A DNA stretch of 64,000 bases from Sclerodactyla briareus (lineage: Eukaryota; Echinodermata; Holothuroidea; Dendrochirotida; Sclerodactylidae), in the NCBI GenBank assembly GCA_026419785.1, contig JAODTK010004488.1, positions 278,121 through 342,120 on the forward strand, written 5' to 3'. Shown here piece after piece: positions 24,939-38,354 of this stretch. The stretch's first letter is position 1, and every line of letters begins with the position of its first letter. Made by a program: the position numbers and the translations under genes. A model generated the notes under the pieces. The model searched no databases and was not told where the DNA came from. It saw nothing but the letters and a program-made list of their open reading frames with translations.

Positions 24939-26480
24939 TACATTGTGCTGTCAATACCTGAAAAACCATGGGAGAGGCGGGGGATGCCCACACGCCGGAG
25001 CCAGAGCCTGAGCCTACCCATACCCGGAAACCGGAGCCCGCCCTGGAACCCCCATCGATCCTTAACGTCGAACCATAGAAATGACCAGTCAATCACAGAA
25101 TGCGCCTGTGGGCTCGCTGAGCCTGTTCCCAAGTGGGATTCCGCTCTGAAACTGTAACGGGCTGGACATTGGGAGTTCCCACATCTCCTTCACTGGGGTC
25201 TGCTTCGCCCTCCTAACCATATCTCTCTTGTAATAATCATCATCAGTTTGCGGAAGAAGCGGCTCCGATAGTGGTAACTTTGTGCCCTCACCGCGATGCT
25301 GGTGGTTGATCTGCTTCAGACAGGGCAATTACAATGTTCGTTGATTCTACAACCACAATCAGATATTCCCGCTACCCGGTGACCATATCTCATTGCTCGC
25401 ATGGATTTCCCCTGTCCGCCATTCCGTCATTCAGTATTCTCTTCTTGGCGCTTCTCCAGCGACCAAACACAGCTTGTATCGCCCAAGATTCAGAAGCCCA
25501 GTTCCCCTGGCTGGGGTGCTCACCGTCCATTTTCTCATCTCGCTTGGTTTCGGAACACCTTAACCTGGGTTCTCTTCGCCAGCACATTCCTGCTGACTCT
25601 GGATCTGCCAGGTGAGCTTCATCATCTGGGGTCTCTTCTTGAGCGGCAGCTACCTTGTGATCTTCAGAAACGCCTCCTACCGCCCCACTAATAGGCTCTA
25701 ACCTGGATCTGTGGCGGCTCAGCCTGAGCAAGCGGTCATCTCCCCGCCCCGGAAGAACAGCCAGCCCCCGCCCATACCCAGGAATCACTTGGGGGAGTGC
25801 CATAAAGATCACGCTGTTGATCGCCTTCATGGGCATCCTGACTGCCCTCCTTCAGCTGTACGGTACATCGTGGTCTACAGTCCGGTTTTGCGGGGTGATC
25901 CCGGAACCCTGGCCCTGTGGGCGTATCAGTTCATTTTCCCGGTGTGTGGAGCTTGTGATGTGCTTCAACCATGACTACGTGGCCACTCAGCAGCCTTCAG
26001 GGTACGACACATGGGAAGGAGAAGGCCTCTGTGGGTTCTCCTGCCCAAGAAAGCTGAAAGCAGGTGAAGGACGATCAAGAGTATTGGAAAAAGTACTTCG
26101 AAGAGGCACCGGCGGAGACGTTCCTCCCCAGGGACTGAGCTGGACAAGAATAAAGTTTCACAAAGCTCACAGACAAAGTGGGGGCCCACCATCATGACTC
26201 TGCTACGTACACCGCAACTCTCTCCAGAAACTCTTGCCGAAGAAGAGGCAATATAAGGGCCTCAAGAAGACATACAGCTCTGAGGACCTGAAGCACGGAA
26301 CTCAAGCCCAGAGACGGGGTCACTTCTCAGTCCTCAGGCTCTTGGGATGTTCTTCCTCTGCTAGGAGCGAGATGTGAGGACTTCATCCACAACTACATTC
26401 GGCAGATAGCCACAACTCAAAGACAGAACATCATGCCAATCCTGAAAAAGATGTCAACGGGCATCGTAAAGTATCTTTTA
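24939..26480 (+). CDS. PRRT3/PRRT4-like multi-pass transmembrane exon, copy 2, frame broken
   Basis: Parallel to 9,960-11,530. Readable pieces, in order: a PEPEPEP-like acidic/proline stretch (about 24,995-25,050), KWDSALKL (about 25,125-25,150), a hydrophobic run around FTGVCFALLTI, FSILFLALLQR (about 25,430-25,465), TQLVSPKIQKPS (about 25,470-25,505), LIAFMGILTALLQLYG (about 25,815-25,860), ALWAYQFIF (about 25,910-25,940), RCVELVMCF (about 25,940-25,970) and EYWKKYFEE (near 26,080-26,110). The hydrophilic tail reaches roughly 26,480. Frames change at least five times. The intact gene would encode a plasma- or organelle-membrane protein of unknown activity; the family assignment is from memory. 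Confidence 0.5.
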
Positions 26481-29400
26481 CAGTGGAAGCCAGTGAGCCG
26501 CTTCTGAAACACAATGAAACAACTATGTAATCCACAGAACCTGAGTGTTGGGTTTTCACCGGGGTATCGATCCCCCCCCCCCCCCCACCCCCCCCCACCC
26601 CTCATGTTCCTCTGAAGCAGTGGGGCGTACCTATTCCTGTCCCAACTCCCGCTTGTCTGTGGTCAAACAGCGCCCCCACCTGCCACAGGATGTGGAGTGT
26701 GCTTGTGTCATAGGATTTATGCAAGTACACATAAGATATGTTGCAAGTTCGCAACACACTGCCCATTGGAAAAATAATTGAAAAGATGCCACATTAACCA
26801 ATATCTTATTTTACTACAAATCCCCTCCCCCCTCCTGCCTCTCCACTGCAAAGTATGTGATGTGATGAATTCCTATTCTCGGTAAAAGTGTCAGTCGAGT
26901 GAATATGGGTATACTGTATTGCATTTGCATAGTAAGTTCTCAATCCCCGAAATAGACCGTGTTTAGAGGCTGAAGTTGGGCAGTAACATGGGGCTGCAAG
27001 CGACCGCATATTGTCATTTCAAAAACCGGACTCTAGTGTTTTTATTTTCGTTTCAATGACCTTCAGAATTTTCCTCCGCCTGAAGAAATGGAGGGCCTGA
27101 TGAGCTATTATTAATTAAGGGACTGGTGTCCGACACTTAACCTATCTCCCCATTGCACCGGGCCACAATTAGGCCCTTGCCCTAGTTTTGTAGCTCCAGT
27201 TAAATATCCGAAACCATTTGAGAAAGGTGAAACAAGAGGGTTTATTTTAGCCCTTCCATGTGAATTTCAGTCGAAGTTGCACTTCTGGCGGCGAGTTCCA
27301 CAAAGGTTTCAATATGTTACGTTCCAGTGAGGACCCGTAACACCAGATTCAATTTAGTTCTGCCAAGAAAGAGAATTTCCTTCCTCATTCTTGCACGGTC
27401 CTCTCTGTTCAGCCTAATGAGCTATACTCTATAGCTCTTTGTAAGAGTGAATTCTTATTTATGAAAACTGTGACATGCTGCTTGTTACACCAACTTTCAT
27501 TGTGTATTCTGTTGCTTTAAATGTGTCAGTCTATTCTGATATTCATTATCATCTGCAGCATATCTGGAGTCCTCAGTCAGGGTAGGGTAGGACGGTGGTG
27601 GTGGAGGGGGGGGGGGGGGGGGGGGGCGGGAAAGTGGCAGGGGCACAAAAGGTCTTTACTCTCCTGGTTGACAGCTGTCTGCCAATTCAGCAATTTATGA
27701 AAAGTAGCGGGGATCTATTCACTGTGATTTCATGGGGGGTGTTGATTTCACTTTTGCCTTGCAAATTCTCTGGAAGCATTTTCAAGTTATTCTACTCTGT
27801 TTTGTCACCGTGGCTGCTGCCGTGGTGAGGGCGGGGGAGGGGCATGCAGTCGTGTATCGGTTGTGGAAGAATACCATATCGTATCAAAGCCTACATCATC
27901 AGCTCCAGTTTATAGCAGGCGATAACCTGCAGAATATGCATTTTTGCCCCCGGTACAATCCCCTGCTTTTCTTGTGAGATGGAGATGGGGAGATTGCAGT
28001 AAACAGCACTGTTGACATGGAGGAGGAAGGAGGAGGGGGTGGGGGGGGTAGGAATTCGATCGTTTGCCCTCGAATGGCCACTCAGAGTTGCTTTCCAGTG
28101 CCTTGTTTTGGTGTACGTGTATTACACCATTCTAATGTTCCTTCTCATCTCCATTCATTACTAGCCACTAGCATGCAACCTTCTCAATATTTTCCTTCCC
28201 GCCCCTGGTAGTGCTGGTCAGAGGAGGAGGGGCAGAGAGGGGGGGGGGGGGGCAACATTGCCACTCCTTGACCCTACCCAGATAGGCTGCTTCTTATAAT
28301 TCAAGTGTAATGGGCAAAAACTTTTTGAAAATAGCCTGCTTTGGAGTGCTTTGTCAGTCTGTGAATGATGTTGTGGCCTTATGTGTTATTTCTCCTATGG
28401 TTTTAGAAAAGCAAATATCATATGGATTGCAAACTAGAAAAAAAGCGACTTTGACATGACGTCGCATTGAAAAACCTGAATCGGGCAATCTATATTACAG
28501 GGTATGTTGCATGGAAAATTTTGATAAACGGTGGAGACAGTTTGTCATTGTGATGTCATACAATCGTCACCATCTATTTGGCCAGGTTGTTGCCAGACGG
28601 AATCGCCTCTGTATGGCAAAATATGAATACCCTTCAGGGACTACAATAATGCTGAAATGTCATATTTGAGGCCTCATTTTCTTTTGGTGCGTGCTTAGTG
28701 CCAAACATATCATTGTACTTGAAAAGGTTGTCAATTCCCTTGGAGAGGAAATGGGTGACTTGCGTGTGGTTGTGGACGCCTGCTTGTTAACATAATAACC
28801 AGACTCCACCTGGATGCAGGAATCTCATACGTACGGGTTCCTTCAGGAGACATGACCCTAGTTTGGGGGGGCGTGGGGTCAGGTCAAAGTGTGAAAATTT
28901 GAACATATTTTAACACGATTAAGTCTAGGATGCTGTTCGATCAAGTAAAATAAGTATGCGTTTCTTGAACCTATTCAATTTTGGCGTGGATGGCCGGAAA
29001 ATAGGGAAAGTCTGCAAAGATGACGAAAGTCGGTTCATGAAGCTTCCTTGTGGTAGTACAGGAACCCTATTTTTGGTATATGACTCCCCTGGGATGCCTG
29101 ATTTCGGCGAATAGTGTAATGAAATAACTTAATAAGGCATCATGCTATACCTCCGAATGAGGACACTTGTGGGTTGTGGTTGTCCTACTATCACCTAAGC
29201 TGGTTTACAGGAACTCTTAAATACCATGGGCTTTAGAATCCCCCACCACCCGCTAGGGCTTCAGTAACATACATCAGGTCAGGGACTCAGGTGGTGCATC
29301 CATCTACGAGGTGAAGGTCATCCCCACCTTTTGATTTGATTAATATAGGTACTTTTGAGGAACTCGGATAACATTCACAAGCGGTGGCTTTCTAATGGAC

Positions 29401-32231
29401 CAGAATTATAGGCAACCACGCTGTTCTGTGTGTCTCTGTTAAAGTAGGTACCCCGTAAGTAATTGAACAATTGACACCGCCAGATGTCAGTGCTATTTTC
29501 ATGCATGCCCTGTTACGCTCGGTGACATCTATGACCTGGAGGCTACGGGAACACTGGCTATGTTGAGGGTCGTAACAGAAGTGACAAAGCAAAATGCTTA
29601 CAGATTATCCCAAATGGTGGGTTGATAGATTGGGGCAAACATGGAGGATCCTTGATATAAACTGTGAGGATAGATGGTTGTGTCTGTGATTGATTGTATG
29701 TAGGAGTCGGGTAATCCCATCAAGGCTAAGTAGCCATTTCATTCTAAACGAAGGCGGATCCAGATACAGAGGCGTACATTATCCTTGACTCAACCTGCAA
29801 TCATTGCAGGTGATAGACAGTCTATGTGGAATATTAGAGTAGTACGTTTGCCAAACCTCTATTACAAACCGGTAAACATAGGGAGTGTTATTTGCAAATT
29901 CCAGCCAAATTATACTCTTTTTGGTGTCGAATGGTTAAAGAGGAATGAAAAAATCCGTCAAAATACTTTGTTCCAGGTTTAGCATGTTCGGTTGGGAGAT
30001 ATTGCTTCCTCAAATGCATATAATTGGCGATTGGGCAAACCTCGGCAAGTTCTTAGGATGTCAATATTACCAATGACTATTTTTCTTCAAAACTGGTAGA
30101 TTGACGTCATCAAATGTGCCAATTTGCAAAATATTTTGGCTTTGTACTGGCCCTCTAAGTTGAGAGTTATTCCCTCTTCAATGCTACATTCTGCATTTCT
30201 TGGCACTATCTGGTATTGATGGCTGACAGGAACAGCACATGGAATTGCTCTTCTAAATGAGAACTATATATATAATACAGTATAGTATGAAAACAATGGC
30301 AGTAATTTTGTGTAATACCCTTAATACAGTCATTTGTTCATTGTATTCTGTGGGAGATGACACACAGACTTGTGTTATATCAACCCCCTGCCTTAATGAG
30401 GTGTTTATAAATCAACCCCCTGCCTTAATGATGATTGCAAAATTTGCATTCAGTGGTGATTTTACTGGAGTATTGTTCCGTGTGCAAGATATATTCTGCT
30501 TCTCCGCGTAGACGATGTCAATTAGTAAGAGATATTTGAGTAATCATCTGGATCCTCTGGAGCTCACTGTGTGGGACGGACTATTGAAACAGTTGAAGTA
30601 CAAATCAAGCATAGGCATCATGTCTAAACATACCTGTGGTGTGCTATTGGTTGTTGCCTATTGTTTGTGAGGGCCTTGCATTGTTCACTCCTAGGAAGGC
30701 GGAGTTATGTCCATTCTTGTGTGCGCTAAAGCAGTTTATTTTCATGCACGTTGACAGCACTGTTATTTCAAAATGGTCCTTTGAACAACAATGAGTCCAT
30801 ACAGCTCTGGCGGCGAGTAGTTCCCGTAAGTCAATATCAATAGGTCTCAATAGGCCTGGGCCTGATAGCATTCCTACCATGCTAATCATGCTAATCATCA
30901 TAATTAGCAGGAAGTGTCATCAAAGCAGGAAACCAAAGTGAAAACTGTTATTATGAACCGTGAATGCTCCACTAATGCTGTTGAACTTTGCTGATTTCAG
31001 CTGGGGGGGGGGGGGGGAGAGGGTGGACAGTTTGATAGCATATCACTGCAATTAGGGGTAACATCAGCAAGGTTTCATGATGGGCAGTCACCATGACAGC
31101 TAGCCACTCGGCACCAATACAAATAATTTTCTCATGTGAGATTGTCTGACCGATCAGTTCTTGCAATCATGTCTTTTGGAAATATAACAAAGCTCGTCAA
31201 TAGTATATCTTTAACAATTTGAATTTTTATGTCACTATAAACAGTAATAAACATATAATCTTTCAGGGTTAGTTTCGACAGTAGAACGGGGTTGGGCCCA
31301 TGGCTGGCTAAAGTTTGTGGTGTATATTTTTGTTACTTTTCAGACGTTCAGTTTAGAATGCATGTATATTCAGGAGTTTTTCCGGTTTTTGGCACTCTGC
31401 CAGTTCTCATACTTTATATTGAGTGGGTTATAACCACCCTTCGACATGTCAAGTCAGCGCTATTGACGGTTATCCTGGAAATCTGGCAGCCTGGCATGTA
31501 GGGGTCAATAAGTAGGGGGGGGGGATTTGTCCCTAAAAAAGTCCCCCCCCCCCCATTGGAAGAGTTGTTCTCCCCCAGGTGCCCCACCAAATGAAATGTT
31601 GGGAATGGAAAAATGCACATTCCTTGCGAAAATTTTACAGCAAAAGATAGTAAATCTTAATTGCACCAACTTTGCCTCTGGGAACCATGATTATTCAAAA
31701 TTCCTCATAAGGAAGTCCTAGGCCACTTTCCAGAACGGCCACCACAAGCTTCCCTGGAGTTACCACTGTGTAGTGACTAATTCCCCCCTCCCCCCCCCCC
31801 CCAGAAGATATGGAGGCTAGGTTAGGCTGGTACACAGCACTTTGTAGTAGAGATTATTAACAATATATAGCTGTATACGATGTGGGTCTTTTTTGCGATC
31901 CTTGTATCTTCATGGCATACTGTATCCAATAGAGGATGAAGTCCCCCCACCCCCCCTCACATTGTTTGCCAACAAAACTCCTTTGTTTATCAGGACTAGC
32001 AGCAACTAGGAAGTTGTTATGCTCTGACTGTGGAGGGCTGCATTGAATATGCCACAACAGGGAAGTCGTTGAAATTTGTACTATTTGCTTGTTATGTTCC
32101 TCCACCTCTGTTTTCCTGTTGTATATGCTATAGCCCTATTTTGAATGTGCCTGGCCCATCGAAAAAATGGAGTTTACAGTGTTTGTTCAGTTTTGTGTCC
32201 TGAATAGTCCATATTTTTTATATTTCTTTTT
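26480..32231. other. Non-coding part of duplication unit 2
   Basis: Collinear with 11,530-18,040 except for an unrelated block at about 27,185-27,335. It carries poly-G/C tracts at about 26,574-26,586, 27,607-27,630, 28,036-28,050, 28,239-28,252, 31,003-31,016, 31,516-31,525, 31,545-31,554 and 31,790-31,802. Around 30,390-30,455 a short word (TCAACCCCCTGCCTTAATGA) occurs twice in a row. Confidence 0.6.
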
Positions 32232-32492
32232 GACCGAGTGGTTGGCACAATTGGTAGAGCATCGGCCGTCCACCCAAGTGACCGGGTTAACCAAAGACTT
32301 TAAATAAAAGTGGTACCTGTTGCCTTCTCAAGAGGTGCTCAGCACAAGGGATTGGAGCAGGGACAAACGGCCAAAGAGGTATTGTGGTATTCCCTGTACC
32401 TGGTGAAGGCGGATCCACAGCGAATTTGAGGTGCAGTATCCAGGTCTGCACCCTTGCTGGGCCTTAGAAGGTTTGATCCTCTGCTCAGGCGA
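32232..32492 (+). mobile_element. tRNA-derived SINE, family member 1 (unit 2)
   Basis: Head: TGGCACAATTGG (exact fit to RNA polymerase III box A), AGAGCATCGGCC, CCACCC, then a degenerate box B (GACCGGGTTAACC). Tail: GTGGTACCTGTTGCCTTC, GGTATTCCCTGTACC, CAGTATCCAGGTCTGCACCC and GATCCTCTGCTCAGG. No target-site duplication can be defined because of divergence. Confidence 0.75.
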
Positions 32493-33465
32493 GTATACCA
32501 TAGAAATATAAAAAATCCTATTTTTTGCGATGGTCTTTTCAGCTGTTCCGATTAAAGCCCAATTGCATGTGGTACGGTTCTAGTAGCTAGCTTGAAGCTA
32601 CAGGATTGCATCAAATGGTCATTAAATATATAAAAAAAAAAGGCTACAACTATTACTGATGTCATTCTAATAATGAATTTATAGAGTCTTAATGTTGTGC
32701 CTGAAGTTAATAGAGTACATGTACCAGCTTGTGTCATTAGTAGCTAACTTTCAAATCTACACTGGCACGTACTTTCGTTAGATCATTGATTTGTGGAACT
32801 ATAGCACATGTACGATGATATGCATATGTTCCAGAGCACGATGTACTATTGAAATTAATCTTAAATTCGGCTAATGTTTCTTGGTAATCATATCGGGGTC
32901 TTATGTCTTCGATCATTACCTAAATGGAAGGGTCTTACATGCTCTTCAATATTTGATGATTCTACATCTACAGTGTTTATACTGTGACTTTGCTTTTGAA
33001 ACCTAATTTCTAGTAAAAAGAATTTTTTTAGAACATGTGTAAGTACAGATACTACTTCAATAAACCTTAGCTTCTTGATGGGAATGTCCTTTTGGAATGG
33101 TTCACATACTCTATATGACGATTACAAGATAGAACTCTGAATGTATTGAAGATCCTATGATATTCTTAGGTACAATGCTAAGATGGAGTTGTAATTCTCT
33201 GCACAAAGATAATGTCATGTGAGTCACGCTCTGCTTATCCTGTGAGTCATGCCATTTCATATGCAAAACTAGCCTTGGAGGAGGAATTGGTAAATAATTG
33301 TTGTTATCTCATTTTGAAAAGAGTACAGCATGAAGTATTTAACACCAGTATGGGATACTAAAGGTACAGAAAAGATTTTCTTGAGGAGTCTGAATAGAAC
33401 CTAGAAATCACTGCCCTTTTTTGTTTAGGAATTTTTCAAAAATGCTTTTGTCTTTTGTTTCCCGG
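32493..33465. other. Non-coding, part of unit 2
   Basis: Collinear with 18,330-19,440; AT-rich with an A-run at about 32,630-32,640. No gene is seen. Confidence 0.5.
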
Positions 33466-33469
33466 GAGG

Positions 33470-33810
33470 CACGCTGGAATTGAGTATGGGGAATGATGGG
33501 CACCACTCGGTTATGAGCTGAGGCTCGAAACAGTCACTAACTCCCCACGTATATTGCTCTCTGTTCACCCCTGCAAAATTGTTCCAGGTTTCATATGTGA
33601 AGTAACTGCAATCTGGTAGGGAGTTATGTGCTATTGGTTTGTCCTCCCTAGTCACGCTGGAATTGACTATTGGGAGTATGAAAATAGGCACCACTATAGT
33701 TATAAATTGAGACTTGAACAGTATCTAACTGCCCCATGTACACTGCTTTCTGTTCACTACTGCGATATTTTTGCAGTTCTCATATGTGAGGTAGCCGCAT
33801 CCATCAGGGA
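33470..33810 (+). repeat. Two-unit internal tandem repeat (unit 2)
   Basis: Units begin at CACGCTGGAATTGA (33,470) and CACGCTGGAATTGA (33,653), a period of 183. Each continues with GGCACCACT, a CCCC-CGT/TACA-TG word, CTGTTCAC and CATATGTGA-GTA. This is the same pair as at 19,446-19,835. Confidence 0.7.
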
Positions 33811-34737
33811 TTCTCAACAGGGTCCCATTTAGTTCCTGGGTAAGGTTGCCTGATGGAGAGTGAATTTGCACCTTGTTCGTGGGTTATATATACCCTGACA
33901 GATTCATTTTTTGTTTAACACTGACGCATGGTTCATGCCTATACAATCATTTGTCATGTGGGGGGGGGGTGAGGGGGTTCGATGCGAAAGTCACACCCGC
34001 CCTCCCCTGGGAAAGACCTCTAGAACCATGCAAAATGATCCAATGTTTGAACCTAGAATCTCATGATTGAAGAATTTCCATCCACCTTGGAGCATGGTGG
34101 GGTTGGGAGGGGAGATTGTGACTTTCCGTTGATGTTTCTGAAATCCAATACACCATTTGGAATGCTGTAATCGTGTATTTTCTCTATATTAGGATGCCTG
34201 CATGCACATTTCAGATGAACATTGTTAAGATTGAGAATCATGCAATGCCTTCATGAATCATCATTTGCCACATTATCATCCTCTTATATTAGCTATTTCT
34301 GATGTGTTTTTGTTGTGTTCCATACTATAGGTACCCAACATACAGGTCTAGTGACATTTACTTGTTTTGTTTTAACTGCTAGATTGTTATAAATTACTAC
34401 ATCAATCAATGCCTTATATTCATCATGAAACTGCATGTACAAATCGTTTTGTTCCAATTGTAATTCTCTGATGTATCTTTACGTTATGCCATTACGCTAT
34501 TTCTAATTATTACGCTTGTAAATACTTTTTACTCCTGATAACCCCCCCTGTGCAATACCACTGACGTTTATTTATTTTCCATAATGATTATTTCTAGTTT
34601 TCATTCAATCTTTTGTCATAATTCATAAAGAGGCTTTATGATCGTTTTATAACACGTAGGATATGGTGGTCGATGCTGTTTACATAACTTCACAACAGAA
34701 GTTGTCTCATTGTTTACCGATATGTAATCATACACTG

Positions 34738-35250
34738 GAAGTGTCCGGGGATCTTATGGTTTTGGGAGTGTAGCCATTTCCATCGCCGCCGAGACTCTAG
34801 TTGGTAGCGCAATAACTCTTTAACCTTTCATCCGATTGATCTGAACTTGGTACACATGTCCGCTCAATGGATCTTGGATGATTTCGAAAATGGACCAACA
34901 CTGCATGCTGTTGCCCTCTTTTTGCAGGTTTTCACGAAATACTGAGTTTTCAACTTTACACGGAAACTTGGTGGGGGCGTCCCATGGGGACAAAAGTTGG
35001 CCCCCGAAAAACATGACAGTGATTTTCAAGTCCACCGGAAGTCACATATTGTGCCTTTCTTTCGGAATCCAATTTAATCGCTTTACCCAAAACTTGTGGG
35101 TGGGGCCCGAACTTGGTTCGTATTTGAACAGAACTTGGGGAATGTGGACTACTGTTGGACCTGAACAACGGGTAGGTGGCAGTTCAATTTCAAAGTCCCG
35201 GGGTCCAATGGACCGCATTTGAATGTTTCTCCTTTCTCTAAGCGAGGTCC
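34738..35250 (+). repeat. Dispersed repeat R1 (unit 2 copy)
   Basis: Contains GCGCAATAACTCTTTAAC, CCGATTGATCTGAAC, TTGGTACACATGTCCGCTC, CTTGGATGATTTCGAAAATGG and TCCCATGGGGACAAAAG, in the same order as 20,865-21,430. Confidence 0.7.
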
Positions 35251-35495
35251 ACCACGGAGGCTGTTTCTGCTGGAATGTACCCGCCCGGCGGTTTACCGGC
35301 CTGCACGTGTCCAGTTTTACAGTGACATATTATCATTGTGGGGATTACGCTTTTTTCATCTATGTATACAGTTTCAAAGCAATCTGTGGCAGTGTTTGGT
35401 GTGTTTTCGAATTTCCACGGCAAAGTCACGTCCATTATTTACCCAGTGTTGTGAAATGATAATGCCTATGATTCATCTGCTCAGAATCAAGTGAG

Positions 35496-35861
35496 AGGCT
35501 AGCACACGCTGTCTCAGTGGTATAGTGCTGACTTAACACCGGAAAAAGATCAGGGTTCAATGTCCAGTCAGGTCATCCAAAAAACTTTTAAATTGGTACC
35601 TGTTGCCTTCCCCGAGGAATGCCAGAACGGGATACAAGCACCCCCCCCCAGAGACCACAGGGATTGGAAATGGCATGTTTCTGTTTGTTTCGCCGCCCCC
35701 ACCATTCCGCAATAAAAGCTATTGGCCAAAGAGGCATGACCTTTTCTGGGTACCTGTCCCAGGAAGATGTGACGGCTGACAAAAAATGAGAAAAATGCAG
35801 TATCCAGGTTGGCAACCCTTTCTGGGCTTTTTTATTAGCTGATTCCATCCTCTGCTTCGCA
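35496..35861 (+). mobile_element. tRNA-derived SINE, family member 2 (unit 2)
   Basis: Head CTCAGTGGTATAGTGCTGAC (box A region), GATCAGGGTTCAATGTCC (box B region), then TTGGTACCTGTTGCCTTCC. The tail has CCAAAGAGGCATGACC, GTGACGGCTGACAAAAAATG and GCAGTATCCAGG. It pairs with 21,752-22,139. Confidence 0.75.
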
Positions 35862-38350
35862 AGTATCCATGGGAATAAATACAAAACCCTCATTGTATGT
35901 TCGCATTATTTCAGACTGCACTGGATATTTACTCTGGGAGGTTGGAAGCAGAGTCACCCGATTGAAGAGGTATGTCGTTCTGTATCAACTGAATAGCGGC
36001 ATTTTCATGGCATCACAATGGAAAAATCTTTCCGATGCATATCACGGATACAATACGGTATGTTGTCACTATGTACGCCGTGTAAAATTCGCCTTTTATA
36101 TACCACAAAGACTTGTGTTGTAACTCAATGTAAACGGACTCGGCCATTATTCGCCAATGTTGAAAGATGATGAGGTCTCTAAAGACTCCGGTCAGTGACT
36201 TTGATGACTCGAGCAATTCTTTGGGAAGTTTATGACTACATGGTCCTGAATAAAAACATCTTTGAGTGATGGCCATCGATTGGAGCCTCCTGTCTCATGA
36301 CTTCACGAATGATATAAATTATGTCCATCTAATTAATTAAGTCAGGTCCATTGCAGTGCAGTGGTACTAGAGTCATGTAATTTACACATTGCTTACACAT
36401 TGATTGTCAACTGAAATTATACAGACAAAAACTAAGTAGGTTCACATGTGGCATTGGCCCAGTCCTTGTTCAGGAATCAATAGTCATATGGATTTGTACT
36501 TTGATAGACAGTTATTGTTGAAAAAACTGGGATGGTTTTATTTCATGCGACAAGATATTGTTTAAATTCCTCTGAATTTCAAACTTGTTTCACTTCAACT
36601 TGCCTTTGTGTCTGAATGGGAACACCCAGTTCCTAACCCCAACAATATTCCATGTTTTTATCTATTTGAAGTTGTGTAATCATCTGCTAATGTAATATCT
36701 TGATATGCAATGTCGGATGATAATGGTGTCAAAGGTCACTCAGATCCAGACACCGGCACTGGCGGGAAGCCTAAAATTATCTGCCGAAAAATTGCCGAAG
36801 GTGGCGAAGAGAGCTGCCAAGAGAAAACAGGGAAAGCGGAGAAGATAGCAGGAAATAGGGACGTTGGAGCAAGAGATGTGGTTTTAGTAGCTGTGCCAGA
36901 AGAACCCCCCCCCCACCTCCATCATCACATCAGCAGGTAGAAATAAAAAAAGTGCATCCAATTATTTCCCACCAACGCACTTCGCCGCTGACATGACGCC
37001 GGAAAAAGTAATGTTAACGGATCTTTGTAAAGAAATTTCATCGGGGTAACATACCGCTCCTCCGACTGTTGAGCCGATAAACGCCACTGATAATCCCCCC
37101 CCCCCTCTCAATCCGGTACAATAACGTCGGTGATAGCGGTTATAGTAGTGATAGGCGTAACGATGGCGCTATGACGTTAATGGGCCTGCGGTCGACTACT
37201 TCGTATGAGCATGCACACGTGCAATTGTGAACTGTATGGCTGTCCGGACTATTGGTTGTCTGCTCTTTGAAGTCATCTCTTCCCACAAGTTTATTCTCCG
37301 AAGCGCCAGCAGAAAATTTCAACCAAATTCTTGAAGACTTGATTGACAACTTAAAGCCACTAAAAAAACAATAAATGGATCACAACGGGGCCTCCCCGAA
37401 GCACGACCCGGGGCGTTATTATGGCCTCCTCATAACTTTTTTTCCACAAACAAGAAATGCTCTACTTAATGCTTTGGACTCCCGATTTTCAACAGGTGGT
37501 TGCGCCTTGTTTTGGCAGTGGAGTCACGCATGCGTGAAATTCGAACATAAAATTCATGGGCGTCGAGGTCATTCAATGTGTTCAATTTGCATAGTTTTGC
37601 ACATTTGGAAGTGTGTGGAGTTTCCAAGATACCGCGTCATCGGTCCTCTGCAATTAAACATTAGCCATGAGGTCATAGGAGGTCTTCTAATACGTCAATT
37701 TGCATAATTTATGCGAATTCGTGAAATTTGTTGAATTTCAATGAAACTTGTTTTTGCGGTCCCCTTTGTTCTGACGTCGAGGGTATAGTAGGTCGAATGA
37801 TGTGGCTAATTTGCACGATCTATGCAATGAAATTTGTGAGACACTTTTGCAACACTTGGATATAGTCAACATACAGTCCCAATGAATTTGAAGGTGATTA
37901 TTCATTAATACACTAGGCATGATAATTAACAGCGCCTCTACTACTATTGTCATAGCATAGCCTGATTCGCCTCAATTATTTCGAACACTGAGATCAGGAT
38001 GGTTGTAAATATTATCAGAAACAACCACTGATTAGTTGAAACTAGCGGTTCGAGAACCCACTTGCCTAGTAAAAATTGTCGGAAGTGAAAGTCGGAATGG
38101 TCCTGTGCGCGAGATCTCAGGAAGTGCCTGTAGAAGTCGTTCGGGTGGGGAGGTCGTTTATGGTTGCTGTTGCTAGGGTAGGGAACAAATCTCCCACAGC
38201 AGGTTGGGCCTGTTGGAAACTCTAGCTACATTGGAAAACAATTCGGAAACTCATCCTTTCCATATTTCGATTATTTCAGGTTTGGCGGTGCTTGGCAAAG
38301 CGCCAGGACTCATTCGGGCGGATTACAGCCGGCATAATGAACCTATCATT
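35862..38350. other. Non-coding, part of unit 2
   Basis: Collinear with 22,140-24,790. C-tracts lie at about 36,906-36,916 and 37,088-37,097. No gene is seen. Confidence 0.5.
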
Positions 38351-38354
38351 ATAC

